From Cryptomeria japonica (taxonomy: Eukaryota; Streptophyta; Pinopsida; Cupressales; Cupressaceae): DNA of 64,000 bases. Made by a program: the position numbers and the translations under genes. Shown piece by piece: positions 10,895 to 21,270 of the stretch. Below the pieces are notes generated by a model, which had not been told where the DNA came from, ran no database searches, and saw only the letters and a list, made by a program, of their open reading frames with translations. Numbering within the stretch: the stretch's first letter is position 1; every line of letters starts with the position of its first letter. The stretch lies in the NCBI RefSeq assembly GCF_030272615.1, contig NC_081412.1:41378291-41442290 (forward strand). Direction: 5' to 3'.

Positions 10895-12370
10895 ATGCGT
10901 AGAGACATTGCTCCTCCTTCCTTCAGGATTCACTTTCATCCTTTCACATTGCACACACTCACAACCTATTCACTCACAATAAACTTACCCATTCCCATCA
11001 TGGCTTGTTATTGATCTACCTAAGATTGGTTAGCCATTCATAATAAACCCCCCCTTTTCACTCCCTTTCCATCCATAACAAATCAGATCCTATCTATGGC
11101 TAAGGCAAATCCTACGTCTAGTAATGGGTGTGGAACTGAGAACATCACATGTTTCGAGGAGTACAGTTTCTTCTAGCTTACTTCAGTCTATTCGCGCACA
11201 ATCCGCAATAAAGCAACATTTGCATCACAGATCCACAATAAAGGTTCGTCTTCTCCGCAATAAAGTATCAGCTTCATGGATTCAGTCAGTTTCAGATGAG
11301 ACACGGCAGCAACAATGGGCTTCAACAAATCAAATCTTTCAACAGACTCAGACAACATTATGGTTCAGTGCTATCTATCCTTTCTGTAAAAGTAAACATT
11401 GTGACCACAATCAAATAAGACTTATACAAGTGACAAGAGACACTAAACTTGAGGACTACAGTGGGTGTTGGTGTTGAGTCTTGGTTTTCTTTTGATTTTA
11501 TCTTTCTGGTGACATGTCTTTTAGCTATTCCAGGATGTCTCTGACTAGAGATTCTATCTCCAGGATGTCTTTGACTAGAAAGGCGAGGATGGGGTATCGT
11601 CACCTATTTTACATTTGTTGTCTGTGGATTGTCTTTTAGTAATGCTATGACTTATCCAAGGATATGAGGACACTGTGAGTCTAGTCTGAACTGGGGCATT
11701 CCTTGTTTGTGACTGTCTTATCTCCATGCAAACAGGTACAATGACTTTCTGGGTCGAACACATGCCTCGATTGTCATAGCCTACTTGCCATAATAAAGCT
11801 CAATGATGATAACGCACAAGAAGCTCTTTCATGTTCATATCTTTTGTCTTTCATCCCCCCTTTTTCTTGATTGACTTTCATCGTCCTTCTTGAATCCGTG
11901 TAGCTTGCTATCACATGACTGAGTATAATGACATACCAAAAACATTTGCATTTCATATACTTGCACCTGCATTTCTACATATAAGCATTTCATACATACA
12001 TATAGATATCACAATTGCATCAAATCCTGCACACAACACTTGTTAGCACAATTTACATTTGCATTATCATATTCATCTGTATTTCATACATTCACATTTG
12101 CATCATGCATACACATATAAAACATAAAAGAACAAAAATATTGTATTGCATCATATACATATTTGCATCCATATCATAAGCATCACATAAGAACATCTCA
12201 TCACATAGGTACACACGCATATAGCTGTCGCAAAAATGAATCATCTCATATATATATTATAAAGTGTCATGATACAATGATGTCAAAAAAATCATATGGC
12301 TACAATCACCCGCAGGTGTCTACAATACAAAAAAATGGTACAAATACTGATACAAGGGAGCCCTCTATGG
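10895..12370 (+). other. Non-coding stretch between pol and antisense PMD gene
   Basis: No gene seen. It holds a C-rich stretch near 11047, two near-identical 'ccaggatgtct(c/t)tgactaga' words at 11531-11580, and a 'gcat/catat'-rich tract at 11940-12290 that ends where the 3' end of the antisense gene begins. Confidence 0.6.
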
Positions 12371-12879
12371 CTATGATGAACTCCCTCCCTCAGAGCCGCC
12401 TGGCCTCGACGGAATCTGAGCTCTAGAAGGACCCGCTCCAGGATCACCCTGCCTGTCCCCCCTATCTGGTGGTGGTGGAGGACCCATGACCCCACCACTC
12501 GATGCCTGTCTCCTCCGGCTCCCTCCGGTAGCTGTCACTATCCGCGATGGTCTATGGAAGCTCCTTGCCCACTGATCTATTGGCACGACACCATAATACA
12601 GGTCCCTCCAGTAGGCAATCTCCTCTCCGGCTCGCAGGACATATGCGTAGCCTGCTCTTGTATCCTTCGCCGCCTGCCTCCCTGCCCTCAGCGCTGTCCT
12701 AGCCTCAGTGTAGCGCTGAATCGCCTGATCCCTCTCCCACTCAGTATCCCTGAGCCTGATCCTGAGTCAGTCCCTCTCCCTCTCCAGATCCTGGATCTCA
12801 TCTGCCTGGCCCTTGCAGATCTCCCTGAGCTCAATCAACTCATCCTCCTTTGGATCCCCACCCTCTGCCTCTGCCTATG

Positions 12880-13060
12880 GCTCTCCCTCTGCAGGTGCCT
12901 ACCCCTATACCTGTCCCTATACTAGTGCCTGAATGGGTACCTGTCTCAGCACATGCCTAGGTCCCTGTACCTGTCTCCGTCCCTGCTCCTGTGCCTGTAC
13001 TGGCACCTATCCCTATCTCTGTCCCTGTGCTCTAGGACCCTGTGCTGCTGGTACCTGCAG
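12880..13060. repeat. CCTGT-type low-complexity tract in the PMD gene
   Basis: Many short words of the form cctgtacctgtc/ccctgtgcctg make a degenerate 6-mer tract. On the coding (minus) strand one frame encodes a Gly-Thr-rich repeat. It separates the PMD domain from the coiled-coil part and is where the reading frame changes, so slippage may have caused the frameshift. Confidence 0.65.
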
Positions 13061-14390
13061 GGGCAATCCACCGCAACCCCTCACCACTTGGGCCTGTCCT
13101 TCCTATCCACCCTCCCTTCGAGGTGCCACCCTCCTCTCCCCAACTACTCCCCTCCGCCTCCATCACCCCCACCATCATCATCATCATCTCCTCCTCCATC
13201 CCCCTCCAGTAGCTCTCCTAGATCTGTCAATCGAGGGAATGGATGCTCGGCCCAATATGTTGAATACTCTGCATCCATCCCGGCGTCCTCGATCTCGGGC
13301 CACATATCCCAGGGTAGGGGCACCATCTCTGCCAGCTGTGTCAGCGCCTGATCATATGACAATAAAGGATCGAACTGCGCCTGATCCCTCACTGTACGGG
13401 CATACATACCCGAGCCTCATGGCATCCTCTAGATCCTACCGTACTGTCTACATACTCTATCCACCAGCTGTCTCTCCAGTATATAGGGCGTCCACCCAAT
13501 CAGATACCTACTCCGGAAGGTGTAAGGCAGCTCCACTGCATCATCCTCCCACTCCTCACATCCCAGATACGGCCTCCAGATGACTACGTCAATGTCATCT
13601 ATCACTCGCCACCAATGCTCTAACCTGCCAATCCGCGGCTGCGAAGTGATCATGTCATACAGATGAACAAAACTCCATCCATGACCTCTCCCTCTGAAAT
13701 GTATCGGCCGCGTGATAGTTAGATGCTCGTATGCCCAAACCTGCAGAAGTGTCACTCCACAACCCAATCCCACTGATCCATGGTACACAAACTGGTGAAG
13801 CTCATAATATAGGTGGGCCAACACACATGGACCCCACGCATATCTGGTGTGCTGCATCACCAATATCTCCAGTGCTCCTCCCCAGCCCACTGCCAACCCC
13901 CATGTCGCCCTGTCCGGACACAGGAACCCACTGATGGCTCCTCCAATCATAGCTGGCAAAGCTAACCCTGTCATAGTCATGGTGTCCCATGCCACATGTC
14001 CTGCTTTCATCTCTAGGCCGGGATCCTGAAACACCTGTCTCAAAGCCTCTCTGTCTCTGTCGCGATCATATGGAATCAGATCTCCATTAATCGGTATATG
14101 CAGAATCCTGTACACATCCTCAAGGGTGACTGTCATCTCACCCATCGGCAAATGAAATGTGCATGTCTCTGAATGCCATCTCTCGGCCAGCGCAGTCAGC
14201 AAACCCATGTTTGCCCAAAACTCAGGCACCTATAGCACATGTCTCAATCCCATCTCCTCAATGGCAGCTCTATCCTGAAAAGACAACTCCGGTCGCAACC
14301 TCTGTGTCGACGGGAATCTCTCCCGTGACTCTAACATAGGCAAATACTCCTGCAGTCAAACAAATCAATCATGTCAGTCATGGTGGCATT

Positions 14391-14760
14391 CACTGTTCAT
14401 CACAAAATGCTACTCGCTATCTAAATGCATATGGTTATCTATCTCAGTGACACTCACTGTTCATCACAAAGTGTTGCTATCTATCCTAGTAGTGCTCCCT
14501 GTTCATCACAAAGTACTACGTGTGTGACATTCCCTGTTCATCACAAAGTGTTACTCACATTTTGCACTCCCTGTTCATCACAAAGTGCTGCTCATACTTT
14601 AGGTACTCCTTGTTCATTACAAAGTACTCTATCTTGGTGCTCCCTGTTCATCACAAAGTGCCTTGATCTATCCTAGTCTTCCTAGAGGACCTACTTGAGT
14701 GTAACCTCTCAGCAGCTTATCCAATCGACAGCGTATGTTCATCACAGAACTGCCGATTTG
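14391..14760. repeat. Tandem array of ~40-bp units with core CTGTTCATCACAAAGTG
   Basis: Eight imperfect units from 14391 to about 14760, each holding a core like 'ctgttcatcacaaagtgct' with 15-25 bp of more variable spacer. The last copies are weaker. It lies entirely in the predicted PMD intron. Confidence 0.9.
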
Positions 14761-14799
14761 ACCTAGAAGATAGAACCTTGCATTTTTCGGACATAAACA

Positions 14800-15045
14800 T
14801 GTTTCTAACTCACAAACACGCCTATTGACTGCACAAGCACGCCTAAACAACACAGACACGCCTGTTTGACATAAACGTGCCTATATTGTTCACAAATGCG
14901 ACTTTGCAACATAAACACGCCTGAAAGGCATAGACGCGGCCCCATCTGGCACAAGCGCGGTTCCAGACACAGACGTGCCTGGCACCGACACAGACACGCC
15001 TGTTGGACACAGACGCGCTTAGCACTGACGCAGATGCGGTTTCCC
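14800..15045 (-). repeat. GTCTGTG-word cluster, inverted relative to the leader clusters
   Basis: About twelve words of consensus CACAGACACGCCT (plus strand), that is AGGCGTGTCTGTG on the minus strand, every 20-22 bp. The word matches the GCGTCTGTG clusters at 1030-1285 and 2499-2665 but runs in the opposite direction, the same direction as the PMD gene. Confidence 0.85.
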
Positions 15046-15222
15046 GGTTTTTGCATTTTTTGCATCCTACTTCTAAGCGCATTTATTGCCCTATCTACCA
15101 TGCATTTATGACAAAATTGAATGCGTCAAAGTACGAGGAGGTTTGGTGGTACTTACCAGCTCTCCTGCCTCTGCTGGTCTCTGAAATCGGCGAACGTGGT
15201 CGAATCTGTGTACGAAAGCCAT

Positions 15223-15547
15223 CGCTGCTGACTACTGCTGCTCTTTTTCTCGCTTTGCACTATGATCTCGTGAGGGTGTAGATGACAATGAGGATGTCTT
15301 TTGCCCGTGGTCTATCTTATAGCCTACCCTACCCTTCATTTCCCGAGTCAGTCTTCGTTATCCCGTGACTCTGTCACTTTATCCGGTCAATCCATTCTAT
15401 CTTGTCTTTCTTATCGAGAGATTGTCTGCAATCTTTTCAGACATTTTCATCCAATCTCTCGAGGGGGCATATCATTCCCATACTGGGGCAACTCTGTATC
15501 AGTTCATCTTATCTTCTTTGAAACAACACGACAAGCCGCATTGTCTC
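15223..15547. other. Spacer between antisense gene and polypurine tract
   Basis: About 325 bp between the predicted PMD ATG and the polypurine tract. It holds the antisense TATA-like box and otherwise no coding signal that I can support. Confidence 0.5.
15314..15321 (-). promoter_or_regulatory. TATA-like box upstream of the antisense PMD gene
   Basis: On the minus strand the sequence reads CTATAAGATAGACC, a good plant TATA match, 92 bp upstream of the predicted ATG at 15222. It lies between the 3' LTR and exon 1, so the antisense gene may have its own promoter rather than depending on the LTR. Confidence 0.45.
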
Positions 15548-15561
15548 AAAGAGGGGCAAAA
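15548..15561 (+). other. Polypurine tract
   Basis: AAAGAGGGGCAAAA abuts the 3' LTR start at 15562. Position and composition match the primer site for second-strand synthesis. Confidence 0.85.
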
Positions 15562-16337
15562 TGTAGACACCCAAAATTGTCCAGTCTAATTAAATAAATA
15601 TTTTATTTATTTAATTATCTAAGCCTAATTCTTCTATTAATTAAATAAATCTTTATTTATTTAATTAATTCATTTATCCTCTTCTAGCCTTATTTCTCAT
15701 TTAAATAAATACATTTATTTATTTAAATTATCCCTTTCCTAAATTAAATAAATATTTTATTTATTTAATTGTCCCACTTCTTCTATTTATTAAATAAATC
15801 TTTATTTATTTAATTAATTCATTAGTCTTTTCTACACATGACACATGTCATTCATCTCTTAATTCCTACACTACCTACCTCTTTCATTATTTTGGTATTT
15901 CTTTTACCTACCCTCTAATCTTAGCCGACCTCTCTTTTTACACCTCTCAATCTTATCCCTCCATTTCATATCGTGTCTTCTATTTAAGGAGATGCTTCCT
16001 TCATTGCCAAACCCTAATCACTCATGCTAATGATCATTTTTTACTACACTACGATCCTACTTGCAACCACATTCCATTCTTTGTTGAGCTCTTGTGCATA
16101 TAAAAATCTGAGAGCAAATATATCAAGCAAGATCAATGGAGATAGGAAGAATAGAGATCAAAACCCTATTGGACATGTGATGGTATAATCTTTGTGATTT
16201 TGTTTTATTTTGCATTGTCTTAGGTAATCTTCATATGTTATGGTGGATCTTTGTTGATTGTTAGGCTAGGGTTTTGTGGTTGGATTCATTTAGCCTTTCA
16301 ATATTTTTATTATTGTTATCCATTTTCACCATATACA
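15562..16337 (+). repeat. 3' LTR of the Tat gypsy element
   Basis: Pairs with 162-920. It keeps a 17-bp segment near 15602-15620 that the 5' LTR lacks, which completes one AT palindrome. The end CACCATATACA is followed by ATATC, the right copy of the target duplication. Confidence 0.95.
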
Positions 16338-16342
16338 ATATC

Positions 16343-16440
16343 TGCTAACTGCTCTTTGCTAGACACATACTCCATTTTTACTTTCTTCTCCTATACACTT
16401 TCCCTCTGAAAGTGATACTTTAACTCAATTTGCTTTTTTC
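16343..16440 (-). pseudogene. Copia RNase H fragment between the two insertions
   Basis: A 98-bp island of copia coding sequence on the minus strand reads KQIELKYHF at its 5' end and EYVSSKEQLAD at its 3' end, the classical copia RNase H tail. One in-frame TAG interrupts it. It is flanked on the left by the gypsy target duplication and on the right by the solo-LTR target duplication TTTTC. Confidence 0.85.
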
Positions 16441-18372
16441 TGTAATGTCCCACTTTGAAATATAATTTAATAATAATTAATAATAAAATTAAAATACAAA
16501 AGAACAAATATTAAAATTAATATTAAAATATAAAAGAATATAATTAAATATAATTAAAATTTGATTAAAGTTAATGAAAGGTCAAAAGGCATGAAATGAT
16601 AAGTTGTGACTTCCTCAAACATGAGATATAAAAGGGAGAAGAGAAGCTCATTTGATTGGGGGAGAATTTGAAAAAATGAGAAGTGCAGGTCTGATTTAAA
16701 TAAGAAGTACAGATCTGATTATAAAAGATTATGTCCCTCCCAAAGGGCAGAAATAATGAAGAGTTGCACTCTTTCAAAAGGTGCTAATGGTGAAAGGGTG
16801 TGTCTCTTGCCAAAGGGCATTACGTTGGTGGAGAAGAAAACAAAGTATTAAGGATAAGGGATTATCGGAGAAAGGAAGGACACTAACACCACTGTTGCTG
16901 CCTCAGTCCACATCTACACCCTGACTAACATGATAGGGGTATAAAACAACCAAAGAAATTCAAAAAGAAGATGTTTCAGGTATGTCTTCATCTCCTAAAG
17001 GAATGGTAATAATTGTTGCTAAGATATTGCAAAGAGTAATATGTGTATCTAAAGTATGATAGAAATCACTTCAGTATGTCACGAATGTTAAACCATTTCA
17101 CACAGCTAATTATAACTGTAACAAATCTACTATATAGTTTTTAGTAACTTACTGTATGTCGCATACTCAGAAAATATGCTCGACTGGTTAAATGATACAA
17201 ACAAGTTATAATGCATGACAGTGTTTAGATTTATGGTTATGATGCCAAATTCACGTGTGCTTATATTAAACAGTAATTATTCATCATTCAACCTATATAA
17301 CATATTAAACTGCAACTATGTATGTGAATTGATAGAGCTGTGCATTTCTAGTAATTAAACTTAATGTCATATATGTATTTACAATCCCAAGCGGTCACAA
17401 TCTGATACGCATAAGCAGTTTATAATAGTAATAAATATGAATAATGTTATGTTAAGGAATTGACACTAGACTTTCACAGTACGTCTGATATATTTTGATA
17501 TACATAAGTAGATTATTATTAAAGTTAAACCACAAATGGCATAAGCGAGCTTCTTAATGATTTCCTTTTCTGTTCACCTGATATAATAACCATAAGATTA
17601 TACATAAATTGGATAAAGCGAACTGCTGAAATACTGACAGATTATTTTACAGATCTGAAACTAAAACATACTGTACAATCTTATGTCAATAACAATAAAA
17701 ATGAATCTACTCACTAATTTACTTAAAATCCTGAGAAGGCAGAGTGGTTGGGAGAGGAGGATAACTATCTCAGTTGTCCACCTACTGATCCATGTAAGAT
17801 CAGTAGGCCAGTAGGGCATATGACTGCTACTGAGCCTGGGACTAGCAATTAATAAGCCCCTCTACAATTTGAAACTTCCTTGGTTTAATAATTTTAGGGT
17901 GAGACAAGGAATGAATTGCGGGGATAAGACCCACACCACTAATAGTAAGCCAAAGGGGCATAATGACTGCCTTTGGATCCAGAGTGGGATGGATGGGCTA
18001 ACAGATCATTCCCTGTGCTACCAACTATGGTTATTAAAGGAAAAAAAAAATGTTATAAACCATATAAGTTGCAATTGAATAAATCTTGCTTCCGCTGCAT
18101 ATGTATAATCTGAAAAAAGTAATTTCTGTATGTTCTACTGTGATTTTTCTTTGAATGAACAAGTAAATATAAGATTATAAACCAAATTGAATTATTAATT
18201 CAATATTAGAAAGAAGACTATGTTTCTCTGTTATGACTACCGGTATCTAAGAAGTTGGAAAATGTGATATTTAAGATAGTTTGTCTCCTAATCAATTTAG
18301 TTTAAGTCATAAGTATGCTGAGATGGATTAATTATGGGGAAAACAAAGCTAGACCTAGTAGGGGACATTACA
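16441..18372. mobile_element. Solo LTR (1.93 kb) inserted in the copia RNase H gene
   Basis: It starts TGTAATGTCCC and ends GGGACATTACA, an 11-bp perfect terminal inverted repeat with TG...CA ends. It is flanked by a 5-bp direct duplication TTTTC (16436-16440 and 18373-18377). No internal domain, primer site or second LTR is present, and removing it rejoins the copia frame. This is the structure left when two LTRs recombine. Orientation and parent family cannot be decided here. An unusually long single LTR is the main alternative to a small TIR element; TG/CA ends and a 5-bp duplication favour LTR. Confidence 0.8.
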
Positions 18373-18377
18373 TTTTC

Positions 18378-18969
18378 TTGCATGTAACATGAGATTTTTT
18401 GAAATATTAATAGCACTAGTGTTATCACAATGAATAGTCACCAGTCTAGACATGTCTTCCTTAAAACCTTCCAAAATATGTTTCATCCATATAGCTTGAG
18501 TACAATTCATTAATGCTGCCACATATTCTGCTTCAGCTATAGATTGTGAAATCCAAGATTGTTTCTTGCTTATCCAGGACACCAATATTTCTCCTAAAAG
18601 GAAAGCTCCACTGGTTGTGCTTTTTCGATCATTAACATTTCCAACCCAGTCTGCATCTATGAAAACTTTTAAAGAAAATTTATCATTGTAAGGATACCAC
18701 AAACCATAATCAATTGTTCCTTTCAAATACTTGAATATCCTTTTTACCACTACCATGTGTGTCTCCTTAGGATCTTTCTGAAATCTTGCAACCAATCCAA
18801 CAACATGTACAATGTATGGTCTATTGTGAACCACATAATGCAACTTCCCAATCATAGACTTGTATTCTTTCTCATCCAGAGATGATAAATCATCTTGTTT
18901 TGACAATTTACAACCTGTCACCATCAGAGTACCAACCGATTTACAATATTCCATGCCAAAAAAATTCAA
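18378..18969 (-). pseudogene. Copia reverse transcriptase C-terminus and RNase H
   Basis: The minus-strand frame shows the RT connection (GKLHYVVHNRPYIVHVVG, FKYLKGTIDYGLWY), then RNase H with DADWVGNVNDRKSTTS (first Asp), SIAEAEYVAA (Glu) and CDNTSAINISKN (Asp). All acidic residues are kept. The frame is cut at 18377 by the solo LTR within LHARK and resumes at 16435. A stop separates it from the RT core upstream (19027-19530). Confidence 0.9.
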
Positions 18970-19026
18970 GACTTCTTTTACATACTTAGTCTGATAAATA
19001 AATATTCCATTCTCCAGTTGTTGAAT

Positions 19027-19700
19027 CTATAAACCAATAAATAATTTTACCTCACTAATAAGAGACATCTCAAATTCTTTCTTCATTTCATCTACAAAAG
19101 ATATACACGTGTCATCATTTTCACCAAATATTATATCATCAACAAAAACTTCAGCAATTAACATTTTGTCTCCATCAGTCTTCAAATATATGTTACTATC
19201 TTCACTGGTTCTTCGGAATCCTACCTTGATCAGATGTGCATGCAATCTTTCAAACCATGCTCTGGGATCTTGCTTCAATCCATATAGTGCCTTGTGTAGT
19301 TTGCAAACCATATTTTCATCTTCACTCAATGAAAAACCATCCGGTTGTTCTATATATACTTCTTCCAAGATACCATTCAGAAAAGATGATTTAACGTCCA
19401 TCTGATAGACCTTAAATCCTTTAAAAGAAGCAAAGGCAAGCAACATTCTAACACCTTCAATTCTTGCCACCGATGCAAAGGTTTCACCATAGTCTTCACC
19501 TTCTTCTTGTGCATACCCTTTGCAAACCAACCTTGCCTTGTTTCTAGCAACTTCACCATCCTCATTATGTTTGTTTCTGAATACCCATTTTGTCCCAATA
19601 ACATTTTTGTCTTCCGGTCTAGGAACAAGAGACCATGTATTGTTCTTCTCAATCTGGTCAAGTTATTCATTCATTGCATTAAACCAATCTTCATCTTTCA
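19027..19700 (-). pseudogene. Copia reverse transcriptase core
   Basis: The frame holds [20 protein letters not shown], the DVKSSFLNG motif (normally DVKTAFLNG), the [11 protein letters not shown] motif and the catalytic box FVDDIIFG (usually YVDD). Two overlapping frames (19377-19670 and 19027-19530) show a frameshift near 19500, and there is a stop before 19027. Both Asp residues of the box survive. Confidence 0.9.
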
Positions 19701-20778
19701 AAGATTCTCTAATAGTCTTCGGCTCAATAGTTGAAATCAGATAGGAATTCTCTCTTATTTTTCTTCTTGTCTGCACACCAGCATTCTTGTCATCTATAAT
19801 CTAGAATTCTGAATGATTTAGCCTTACATATCTTGGGATTACTAGTTCTGGTGCAATGCTTTCAGCTTCATGTTCATCATCTTCTTCATCGCTTACTGGT
19901 TGAGCTCCTATTTCTGCATTGTTCTGCTCATCTTCCTTCTGCATTTCTGATTCAATATACACAAGTTTTTCTTCATCATCAACAGGCTCAGATCTGCTGG
20001 ACTCATCAGGTTTGTCAGAAAATTCATCAATTTTAACATTCACACTCTCAACTATTTTATTTGTCCTTTTATTATAACATTTGAATGCTTTACTCTTGGT
20101 AGAATATCCAAGAAATATCCCTTCATCACTCTTTGCATCAAACTTTCCAGTAAAATCACCTCTTTTAATAAAAGATCTACTGTAACCAAAAACTTTAAAG
20201 TAGCTAACATTAGGAGTCTTACCGTGCCAAAGTTCATAAGGTGCTTTATCATTACCTTTCTTCACAAGAACCCAGTTCAAAGTGTAAACAATAGTGCTAA
20301 TAGCTTGTCTCCAAAAATTTTTTGGAACATCTCCTTGTATCAACATTGTTCTAGCAACTCCCACTATTGTCATGTTTCTCTTCTTTGCAATGCCATTCTG
20401 TTGTGGAGTCTTAGGTGCTAACATCTGTCTCTTTATTCCATGTTCTTCACAATACCTAGTAAACTCATCAGAAGTAAATTCTCCACCCCGGTTAGATCTT
20501 AAGCACTTCAGATTCTTGTCAGTTTCCTTTTCAACTAGGGCTTTAAAGATCTTGAATTTACTAAATGCCTTTGATTTCTCCTTCAAGAAAGTTACCCACA
20601 TCATCCTTGAAAAATCATTAGTGAAAATCATAAAATACTTATCACCATTAAAAATTCTAGTCCTCATAGGACCACATAGATCAGTATGCACTAAATCAAG
20701 AATATGCTCTAAAGAAAAATATTTACTCTTAAAAGATGTCGAAGTCATCTTGCCCATCTGATAATATTTGCATAACAC
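19701..20778 (-). pseudogene. Copia integrase with two altered catalytic positions
   Basis: The core reads LVHTDLCGPM (first Asp kept). The block usually reading RSDNGGEF is here RSNRGGEFTSDEF, so the second catalytic Asp is replaced. PQQNGIAKKRN has Lys where the catalytic Glu normally stands. The GKTPNVSYFKVFG and FLGYSTKSKAFKCYN segments of the copia integrase C-terminus follow, then an acidic hinge. Loss of two of three DDE residues makes the enzyme inactive. A stop separates it from the zinc-binding part at 20785-21060. Confidence 0.9.
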
Positions 20779-20784
20779 ATTATC

Positions 20785-21270
20785 TCATTTAACAAGTTCA
20801 GGCATACCTCTCATCATACTTGATTTGCTGACCTTTATCAAACTATCAAAGTTGACATGACATAACCTATTCTGCCACAACCAGCTATCTTCAATTTTAG
20901 CCACAAAACAACTATTCACATTATCATTAAGATGAAAAAGGTTACCTCTAGTATGTTTACCAGTAGCTATCAAATATCCATTGCATCCCATGATCCTGCA
21001 CGCTCCTTTTTTAAACTCAAGGTGATATCCTTTATCATTTAGTTGTCCAACACTCAACAAGTTATGTTATAAACCTTCAACAAAATAAACATCATCTACG
21101 TTACTCTTACCATTCAATGAAATAGATCCTTTACCTTTTACCATGTAGGGTGAGTTATTAGCAAATCTTACCACACCACCATCAAACTCTTCAAGGGATA
21201 TGAATTTGTTCTTATCACCGGTCATGTGATGTGAGCAACCATTGTCTATTATCCATTCATCACTAGAGTC
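20785..21270 (-). pseudogene. Copia protease and pre-integrase region
   Basis: From the right, the minus strand has the copia protease active-site block WIIDNGCSHHMTGD (D-N-G where D-S/T-G is usual) near 21250-21205. A stop follows at about 21064, then the pre-integrase stretch LSVGQLNDKGYHLEFKKG, LWQNRLCHVNFDSL, which provides the H...H...C...C zinc-binding part. Confidence 0.82.

Larger units (their letters stand above)
14350..15156 (-). other. Predicted 807-bp intron of the antisense PMD gene
   Basis: Bounded by GTAAGT (15156-15151) and TTTGACTGCAG (ending at 14350). Both flanking exon segments are open and in phase 0. It is filled by two repeat arrays: a CACTTTGTGATGAACAG array near the acceptor and a GTCTGTG-word array near the donor. 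Confidence 0.7.
12371..15222 (-). pseudogene. Antisense plant mobile domain (PMD/MAIN-like) gene inside the gypsy element
   Basis: On the strand opposite gag-pol. Predicted exon 1 is 15222-15157 (22 codons from ATG), with a strong donor GTAAGT at 15156-15151. The acceptor TGACTGCAG ends at 14350, and exon 2 continues in phase 0 from 14349. Exon 2 carries the PMD domain, with the hallmarks VPEFWANMGLLTALAERW, TCTFHLPMGEMTVTLEDVYR and IRPIHFRGRG-like segments (about 14229-13432). A region ending in poly-Gly/Asp (to 13147) follows. In a shifted frame comes a coiled-coil and Arg/Gly/Pro-rich C-terminus (about 12840-12374), including WRDLYYGVVPIDQWARSF. In-frame stops lie at 14232-14230, 13431-13429, 13419-13417, 13146-13144 and 12769-12767. 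PMD proteins such as Arabidopsis MAIN/MAIL1 are nuclear and PMD genes are often associated with transposons. This copy is broken. Confidence 0.85.
162..16337 (+). mobile_element. Tat-lineage Ty3/gypsy LTR retrotransposon with antisense PMD gene
   Basis: A complete 16.2-kb element: 759-bp 5' LTR, 776-bp 3' LTR, 5-bp target duplication ATATC (157-161 and 16338-16342), a long untranslated leader, gag, protease, RT, two RNase H domains, integrase, a 1.7-kb non-coding stretch, an antisense plant-mobile-domain gene, a polypurine tract and the 3' LTR. The second, archaeal-type RNase H before integrase, the CHHC-type gag knuckle and the large size are typical of the Tat (Ogre/Retand) group. LTRs differ by about six substitutions and one 17-bp indel. 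The coding frames contain at least seven stops and a frameshift, so this copy cannot supply its own proteins. Confidence 0.93.

Noticed and set aside
12554..13583. Plus-strand Pro/Leu/Cys-rich frames over the PMD region
   Set aside because: They are shadows of the minus-strand PMD C-terminus and the CCTGT low-complexity tract.
14391..15045. Possible CRISPR-like array
   Set aside because: Repeat units are imperfect, spacers are also related to each other, and the context is a plant retrotransposon intron.
16571..18078. Small frames inside the solo LTR (68-69 codons)
   Set aside because: No domain, AT-rich chance frames; LTRs of this kind are non-coding.
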